Below are positions 57,253-64,000 of a stretch of 64,000 nucleotides of DNA, piece by piece. Position numbers and translations under genes: made by a program. The DNA lies in assembly GCF_000002425.4 (NCBI RefSeq), contig NC_037255.1:6144063-6208062 (forward strand), in the 5' to 3' direction. Within the stretch, counting starts at the first letter, position 1. Every line of letters begins with the position of its first letter. A model generated the notes under the pieces. It was not told where the DNA came from. It did no database searches and saw only the letters and a program-made list of their open reading frames with translations. This DNA comes from Physcomitrium patens. Lineage: Eukaryota; Streptophyta; Bryopsida; Funariales; Funariaceae.

Positions 57253-59496
57253 GGGACCTTGCGGCTGGATTCTTCACTATGACAAACTAAGAAAGATCAT
57301 GTATTTTTTGCTAGCTCTTCTCGTTGTTTTACTATACCTATACAGTTAGGAGTTACAAAACTAAATTGTCATGCATTACTTGACTCGAGAGCCTCTGCAT
57401 GTTTTATTAATGAAGAATTTTTTAGATCATACAAAATCTGTATGGTCAAAAAATTCAAAGCCGTACGTGTAGAAGTAATAGATGATCAACCTTTATCCTT
57501 TGGAGATGCCTCTCATAAAACAATTCTATTAGAAATAACCTTTGACAATCATAGCAACTAAGTAGTATTCAACGTCATTAGATCACCATCAAGTCTAGTC
57601 ATTTTAGGACTCTCATGGCTTAAAAAATACAATCTACATATAGATTGGATATCACGAAAGTTAGAATTTTCTTTGGTAGATCATAGAATCTCTAGATCTA
57701 TAAAAAAGCTTCTAATATCTGATAAGCCAAAACTTAAATGATATTTATTTATTAGAGCTAGAGTATTTATAAGGGTCGCCAAATAAGGTACTACATTTGC
57801 TATCAACGCAAATCCACAATCAAAACCTATGGTTATTACAACAACAATCCTAGAGGCGTAGAAGGATTTTACAGATGTATTTGAAAAAAAAATATGGATA
57901 TCTTGTAAAATTATTGTTCTTACGATTGTACAATTAACCTTCAAGAAGGTATTCAACCACTATTTGGATCCATCTACAATTTATCCTAGAATGAGCTTAC
58001 AACTTTAAAAGAGTACATTGAAGAAAATTTGGCTATTAATTTTATTCGACATTCCAAGTCACCAGCTAGTGCTCCGATATTATTTGTGAAGAAAAAAGAT
58101 GGATCCTTACGAATGTATGTTGATTATTGAAATCTTAATAAAATCATGATAATGAATGAAGATCGATTGTCATTCATATTTAGATTTCTTGATCAATTTA
58201 GCCAAACAAAGATCTTTATGAAGATTGATCTGTAAGGTACGTATAACTTGGTATGTATTAAGGAGGGAGATGAATGGAAGACATCATTTTGCACTAGGTA
58301 TGGACATTTTGAATACAATGTCATGCCTTTTGGACTCATCAATGCTCTAGCCATATTCCAACACTTAATGAATGACATATTTTGTAAGTATCTTGATGAC
58401 TTTGTTGTGATCTATTTAGATGATATTCTGAAATTTTTCAAGAATCTGGAAGACTACAAAAAACATGTTTGCCTTATGCTGGAAAAGCTACGAAGTGCTG
58501 GGCTATATGCAAAACTGAAGAAGTGTGTATTTCATGCATCTCAAGTCAAATTTGTTGGATATGTATTTCCAACAAAGGCTTTTTTATAGATCCAAAGAAA
58601 ATACAAGCAATCATTGATTGAGCAAAGCCAAAAACTGTACGTGATGTTCAATACTTTTTTGGATTTACAAACTTCTATAGGATTTTTATTAAGAATTACT
58701 CCAAGATTGTTGCTCCACTTGCACGATTGACATGCAAGGATAAACTAAACTAGGACTTTGAAGCAAAGAAAGATTTTCAAAGCTTAAAAGATATTTTTAC
58801 AATAACTCCAATTTTGATACATTTAGATTTCAAAAAATCCTATTTTATAGAGATCAATGCCTCAGACTTTATATTGAGAGCAGTTTTGTCTCAATATAGA
58901 GAAGATGACAAACTTCATCCAATTGCATTTCATTCTAAAAAATTCTCAGTCAAACTAATTAATTATAAAATCTATGATAAAGAGCTACTTGGGATCGTAA
59001 ATTCTTTCCAAGAATGGTGCCACTTTCTTGAAGGTACCTCTTCTCATGTGATTATATATACAGATCATAAGAATCTTGAATACTTTATATCAGCTCAAGT
59101 ATTGGACCGTCTGATAAGTTGGACTACTTAAGGCTGAGACCATTTGTGATTTAGAAAAAAATTAATTATATAATTTATCACTTGGAATTATCTTCATCCA
59201 TAAAAATTCATCCAATCTTTTATATTTCACTTTTGAAAAGGTATAAAAAATCAAACATACTAAGTCGAAGATAACTACTACTTCCTTTAGATAAAATCAA
59301 TGATCATGTTGAATTTGAGGTAGAAGAGGTATTAGATTCAAGGATAAGAGATGGAAGGCTTAAATATTTGGTCTATTGGCATAGATATGATATCATTGAT
59401 TGCACGTGGAAATCAGCTGGCAACCTTATAAATGGACAAATGAAGGTTCAAAGATTCCATCAACGACATCCATCTAGACCAAAAGAGGCAAAATGA
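57253..59496 (+). pseudogene. Element E pol remnant with integrase deleted
   Basis: Protease LLDSRASACF; RT with KKKDGSL, MPFGLINALAIFQ and an intact YLDD (58,248-58,589 open); RNase H INASDFILRAVLSQ and YTDHKNLEYF (58,814-59,110). At about 59,112 it jumps from the RNase H end (VLDR) to the integrase C-terminal region (LRPF-like, KIHPIFYISLL). The chromodomain follows (EVEEVLDSR, YLVYWHRYD) to TGA at 59,494. The whole HHCC-DDE part is missing. Confidence 0.82.
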
Positions 59497-59681
59497 AGAA
59501 TAGTAGCTTAGTAAGATGGCTTCACCATGAAGATTTTTAGTTCTTGGCCTCATAAAGAAGGAGAGGAGGCAACCTCTAAAGAGGCAGTTGTTATCAAATA
59601 TTTAGAATAGTATAAGTTAATAGTTTGAGTTTGTGACCATAGTCTGTTTATATTCTTTTGGTCTTGTCTACTTTATATGAT

Positions 59682-60035
59682 ATGGATATTCAAGAGATAG
59701 ACACCTTATTGGTTATACTATCTCAATCAAGTAGCTCGCAAAGACAATCCTAAGATAAAGAACCATCTGAATCACAAAGACATCAAAGGATACCTCATAA
59801 TAGGTTACTGGTAATTGTGTTTGAGATAGAACATGCCTATGAAGGACGTCTTGAAAGAGTGTTTGCAGGACAATTCCATAATGAAGATACCAAAGATCAT
59901 ACTTTGTCACAAGTAGAAGGCTTGAGGCACTATCGATGGCTATAAGGGCATATGAACCATTTACCTTGCAAAACACAATTAGAATATATAGTGGATACCA
60001 TGCGATAGATCTTCAACTTCTTGTGCATATACTAG
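59682..60035 (+). pseudogene. Element E ORF3 (divergent copy)
   Basis: A frame of 118 codons from ATG 59,682 to TAG 60,033 has three internal stops. It reads LLVIVFEIEHAYEG, VFAGQFHNED, LRHYRWL and LEYIVDTMR, then FNFLCI. These align in order with LVILLEIG, LFEGSYEG, GHYRWLRG, SEYVANTIRR and DFLNI of Element 2 ORF3. It lies in the same place, between chromodomain and purine tract. This shows that ORF3 predates the split of the two subfamilies. Confidence 0.75.
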
Positions 60036-60085
60036 CTTACTACAACATTGATTCTTACATACCTTGAAGCTAGAAGAAGAGATGA

Positions 60086-60445
60086 TGTCAAAGAGATACA
60101 ATTGAAGAAGATTCTAAAAGATTCTAAAAGATTTCAATAGACTCTAAGAAAGTTTTAGAAGGTCATAGGAGGTCTTAGAAGGTTCTAGGAGGCTTTAGAT
60201 GATTTAGGAAGTTGCTAAAGAAGGATCTTAGGCTTGTTTTGTTTTTAAGCATCATAGAGACTTTTCAAGAAGCTTTTTAGGACCTAATATATATAGGAGT
60301 TGAGGCTGAGAGGATCCTTAGTCTCGACAACTCATTTCTTAAGGTCTAGCGAAGACCTTCTTGCCTTGTATCCAATTGTTGTTCTAATGTCTAGTTTATT
60401 CTATTTCTTGGTCTTCAATCCTTGTCTTGTATATGGTTCCTAATA
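60086..60445 (+). repeat. Element E 3' LTR
   Basis: Starts TGTCAAAGAG after a purine-rich GAAGCTAGAAGAAGAGATGA. Contains TATATATAGGAG and ends GTTCCTAATA. No matching target duplication. Confidence 0.75.
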
Positions 60446-60647
60446 ATTATAAATCTAGTTCTAACCTTCAATTATATTATCTTAATATGGAAAGAAAAAT
60501 AGTTGCAACAAAAAGTAGATTTAATAATATCTTATGGCAAAGCTTTTTAAAAAAAAATTATATAAGAATTTGACTTTATATAGGTTTATAGTTGATTGAT
60601 AAGTTAAAAATTTGGCCAACAAGTTAGCCACACATTACATGTTTTTG
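60446..60647 (+). repeat. Element F 5' LTR, outer part
   Basis: U3 sequence (TTTATAGTTGATTGATAAG, GGCCAACAAGTTAGCCAC) up to CATTACATG, where R3 is inserted. Confidence 0.65.
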
Positions 60648-62268
60648 TATTGTATGGTTTTCTATTTGAAAATACATTGGATACTTAATTGTAGTAAGTT
60701 TAGTTTTAACTTATTGGCCAAGCTCCAATAAGTTATTTAATCTTTAAATTAGAAGACAAATACTAAAAAATCAACAAGATATTGTACTAGTAAAATATTT
60801 TTTATTTAAGAAGGTTTTTATATAAGGCTTTCTAAAATATTTAGAAATTCCCTAATATTCTTGACTATACCAAATCATAACTAACCATTTGCTGGTAAGT
60901 TAAATTTACAATAATTCTAAAGAAAATCCATAATCGCTTCTTGAAAGCTCATCTTTATATCAAAATTTGACCTTAGCTCCATATATCCATCTTTAATATA
61001 TATATGAAGTCTTGACTTCCAAAAATCCTTTTACTTTGTATAAAATGTTCAAATTATAATAAAATCCCTTCAAAACATAATATTTCCAAGAAAGATTTCT
61101 TCTTCCTAAACTTCAAAAAATCATATCTCTTGATCCAAATATTCAATTTTTTCTAAATTCAAAAATATTATAGAATTTATCCTTAAGTTTTATCTTAAAA
61201 AAATTTAATTATAAATTTACTACAGATCATGTGGCATCTTAAAATTTCTTATAGGTGCTCTAAAATCCTAATTCACAAGCACTTGAGTACTATTTTCTTC
61301 ATATCTCACAAATCCAAAATCTAATTTCTACAAAATTTGTGCATAAATTTTATTAACATGATTACATACATTTTAAAAAAATTTGAGCCAAAATCTTATC
61401 AAATTGCTCAAGATATAGCTCAAAATACAACTACTAGTAAATCAGATTACTTACTACCCTTAGATTTGAAGCACTAAATTTAACTTCTAATATCTCCTTC
61501 CTTCTAACTTGGAATCCATCAAAAAATATGCCAAAAGTCTAGCCAAAATAATTTTTTCTTCATTTCTAATCACTGATCTTTTATTTCTTTATGTACATGC
61601 ACGTTATATTCAAGAGAGTGAGAATATATACAAAATCAATACCTTAACTTTGAGTGCCCATACCTCCTTCATATATAATCCAAATCACACATAATTCATA
61701 CCAAAACCATAGCCAAAAACCTAAACTTACTGATCTTAGCCTCCAAAGCTTAAATCCCCCCAAAAGACTAATCTTAATCCCTAATATGGCCTCGGACAGC
61801 CTTCTTGAAGCCCATTGGTCATGATTTTTGACCAATAAGAATAGAGATTTATATTATTCATCTCCATTCATCCATATGGATGCCTTAATTATCCTTTTTG
61901 CTACCAAATCCCTCTCAAATCCTTTTTCTTATAAGATTTATATAATATATGTCCTAAACGTTGAATCAAAGAACCAAAATAAGACTTTAAGCATCACTAA
62001 TGTCTAACAAAGGCAACTCTAAATGTTTGAAAATTATTACTAACAAAATCAACTTCAAAAGCTATTATCAAAAGAAAGTAATCTTATACAAATTCTAATA
62101 TTAGTCTTTATAAGCAACCTCTTTTCAAGTAGTAATCTAACCACATTCTACAATCAATTAAAATTCACTAATATGGCTCTCACTATGTTGTTGAGTAAAT
62201 TATACATTAAATATAGAAACACATTATTTTTATATCGTAGCCAAATCACAACACAACAACATATTAGT
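60648..62268. repeat. Repeat R3 inserted in the Element F LTR
   Basis: The interior at about 60,960-61,860 matches R1 and R2. The right end, CCAAATCACAACACAACA, resembles Element B LTR ends, so it may be an LTR of a B-related family. Flanks ACATG/ACATA suggest a 5-bp duplication. Confidence 0.55.
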
Positions 62269-62606
62269 AGCTTATAATACAAGCTTATTATACAGTGCAC
62301 ATATAAGAAACTTATCTTGTAAGTTAGATATGTGTCTCACAAGTTGAATACATATTGGAGATCCTATGAAATGCCACTATATAGTTCTTAATTTAATAGT
62401 ATATAAAGAAGCAAGAGTAAAGCCTTCTTTATTCTTGTTGATGTCTTTTTTATTTTTATTCTTATTTTGAGAGATTTTAACTTTTTTATTTTCAGTAATA
62501 GCTATTTTAGTTTAATATTATTTTATCTTTAAGTGATTATCTAGCTCTTTTAAAATACATAAGAGTATATTGATCTTTTGAGTCTTAGAAATTTATATCG
62601 TTGATA
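62269..62606 (+). repeat. Element F 5' LTR, inner part
   Basis: Continues the LTR from TATTAGTAGCTTATAATAC with a TATATAAAG box and ends CGTTGATA. ATTCTTGT in R pairs with ACAAGAAT just inside the element. Confidence 0.7.
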
Positions 62607-62761
62607 ATATGACAAGAATGCTAATTCATTATTCTTATTTTGTTTTAAAATTGAATAGATTATTTTATTTCTATTATTGCATTTTTAAAATTATAGACTA
62701 CCTATCTTTAAAATAATATTTAAATTTTTTAACAATGATCTTATTTGTGGAAATTTTTATT

Positions 62762-63324
62762 TCGATCCATGTATGGAGAACATGATGCAATTCGTGTTGC
62801 AACCAATAAGATTCATATTTTATGATAAGGCAATCAATCAGTAATGTTGTATGCTTCACAATTTCAATAACTTACAACTGATATCAAGTGGGATGATACT
62901 GCACTTATTAGCCAATTTCTCTACAAATTATAATATGAGGTAAAAAAATTAATGCTCAACTTACCTGATCCTCAAACATTGAGTCAAGCAATTGACTTTG
63001 CTGTGAAGTGTGACAATTGTCTTTTTGAATTTTGATCTGAGAATCATACAAGTAGCCATAACGTTACTATAATTCAATAGCAATACCAATACCTCTTCAA
63101 CAAATACATTTGGAAGTAGAAGATATGCAAATTGATGTAGTACATTTCAAACCTCTTACAGAGTAAGAAAAGACTCATTGTCGTCAAGAAGGATTATGTT
63201 TATATTGTGGAGAACCAAAATACACTGCTCAACATTGTCCAAAGAAACAACGCAACCACAAAATGAGGAGTATAGCTATCAAAGAAGACAATATGTCAGA
63301 AAACGAGTTTGTCCAGCTACAATA
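62762..63324 (+). pseudogene. Element F gag, C-terminal half
   Basis: Begins abruptly at FRSMYGEHDAIRVATNKI after leader sequence, so the first half of gag is deleted. Continues to the zinc knuckle LYCGEPKYTAQHC and the QLQ-TAG end. Several stops. Confidence 0.8.
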
Positions 63325-64000
63325 GGAACTGTGCGGCTGGAACCTTATACAACATCTAGTAAAGATCCTATTCTCTCTTCAGAGCCCTCTCCTTGTTTTA
63401 CATTAAATATTATTTTAGGACCTAAACATTACAAAGCCTCTGCCTTCTTAGATTTAGGAGCCTTAGCATATTTTTTAGATGAAGAATTCACTAAAAGACA
63501 TAACATATCTTTAGTAAAGAAAACTAAACCTATTCACGTAGAAGTCATAGATGGTCGTCCATTATTTTCTGGAGACAATACTCACAAAATCCTTCTTATA
63601 GAAGTAATAATCAATGGTCATAATAGCTTTGTAGTATTTAATATCATTAGATCTCCCTCTAATCCAGTCATTTTAGATTTATCATGGTTAGAAAAATACA
63701 ACCCTCAAATAGATTGGATTTCCTGAACTCTTACTTTTTCTAAAAGTATAACTAAGAGTGTAGTTAATCAAATAGAGAGTCATAAGTCCAGTTCAATTAA
63801 ACCCGTATTTATAGGTACAAAAGCTTTCTTGCATGCTGCTATGAAAGAATCACCATATATTATTTATGCCACATTTGTTTCTACTAGTGGAAAGACTTCA
63901 AGTGGCATTCCAAGCCAATATTAAGAATTTCAAGATGTATTTGAAAAAAAGAATGTAGATACACTCCTGAAATATCATCCCTATGATTGCTCAATTGATC
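63178..64000 (+). pseudogene. Element F pol start (protease), runs off window
   Basis: The pol frame is open from 63,178, overlapping the gag zinc-knuckle region in the -1 frame. It then reads LEPYTTSSKDPILSSEPSPC, a damaged protease site (FLDLGALAYF, with DSG lost) and VILDLSWLEKYNPQIDW. A TGA at 63,724 ends it; homology continues to the window edge (QDVFEKKNVD). Confidence 0.8.

Larger units (their letters stand above)
55600..60445 (+). mobile_element. Element E: divergent subfamily of the Element 1 lineage
   Basis: 4.85 kb with LTRs of about 360 bp, leader hairpins, decayed gag, pol with an integrase deletion, chromodomain, ORF3 and purine tract. Same layout as Element 1 but strongly diverged in sequence. 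Confidence 0.82.
60446..64000 (+). mobile_element. Element F: truncated by the window end
   Basis: Split 5' LTR (about 60,446-60,647 and 62,269-62,606), leader, gag lacking its N-terminal half, and pol start. Same family as Elements 1, 2, C and D. Confidence 0.75.

Noticed and set aside
10690-64000. CRISPR-like or satellite arrays
   Set aside because: The repeats are LTR pairs and nested transposons; no regularly spaced short repeats with unique spacers were seen.

Overview
This window looks like nuclear DNA of a land plant. It splits into a roughly 10 kb genic left end and about 54 kb of AT-rich, deeply nested retrotransposons. The plant assignment rests on a spliced Filament-like Plant Protein gene (a plant-specific coiled-coil family), a nuclear-type tRNA-Glu, and plant-type Ty3/gypsy chromodomain and Ty1/copia elements. 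A bryophyte, probably a moss, is my inference from the overall AT-rich texture and the chromodomain elements; it is not proven by the sequence.

Genic part (1-10,070): a decayed but intron-retaining fragment of the mitochondrial complex I 51-kDa subunit gene (1191-1770, +); tRNA-Glu(UUC) (1877-1948, -); and a nine-exon FPP gene (2408-6974, -) whose exons sum to 3195 nt, an exact 1064-codon frame plus stop. The flank from 6975 to about 10,070 holds no gene I can recognise.

Transposon part (10,690-64,000), left to right: a dead MULE/FAR1-type transposase gene (10,690-11,777) split by Element 1, a complete 6.37 kb + strand Ty3/gypsy chromodomain element (11,778-18,149) with 552 bp LTRs and a perfect GTAGG target duplication; a solo LTR relic (18,631-19,101); a - strand Ty1/copia element lacking the reverse transcriptase core (19,102-22,954); Element 2, a - strand sister of Element 1 with long open gag, pol and ORF3 (22,955-29,327); Element D, a gutted - strand sister (29,328-33,952); Element C, an old + strand sister (33,953-52,335) whose 3' LTR is split by Element B, a - strand gypsy element with 1.6 kb LTRs (40,613-52,059); a solo B-type LTR (52,847-55,598); Element E, a divergent + strand subfamily (55,600-60,445); and Element F (60,446-64,000), running off the window.

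The most interesting object is the Element 1/2/C/D/E/F family. (i) The primer-binding site beside the 5' LTR is not complementary to a tRNA I recognise. It is a 12-nt perfect complement of the element's own predicted RNA 5' end, two bases from the LTR, as expected for Tf1-type self-priming. (ii) An extra ORF of about 140 codons (ORF3) lies between the pol chromodomain and the polypurine tract. It is recognisable as protein even in divergent Element E and resembles nothing I know. (iii) The leader carries two stem-loops with matching GGATTAYCC-type loops whose stems are kept by compensatory changes between subfamilies. (iv) pol lies in the -1 frame relative to gag. Together these describe a distinctive self-primed chromodomain retrotransposon lineage with an accessory protein and a structured leader. 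All of this is read by eye and needs alignment, folding and family searches.
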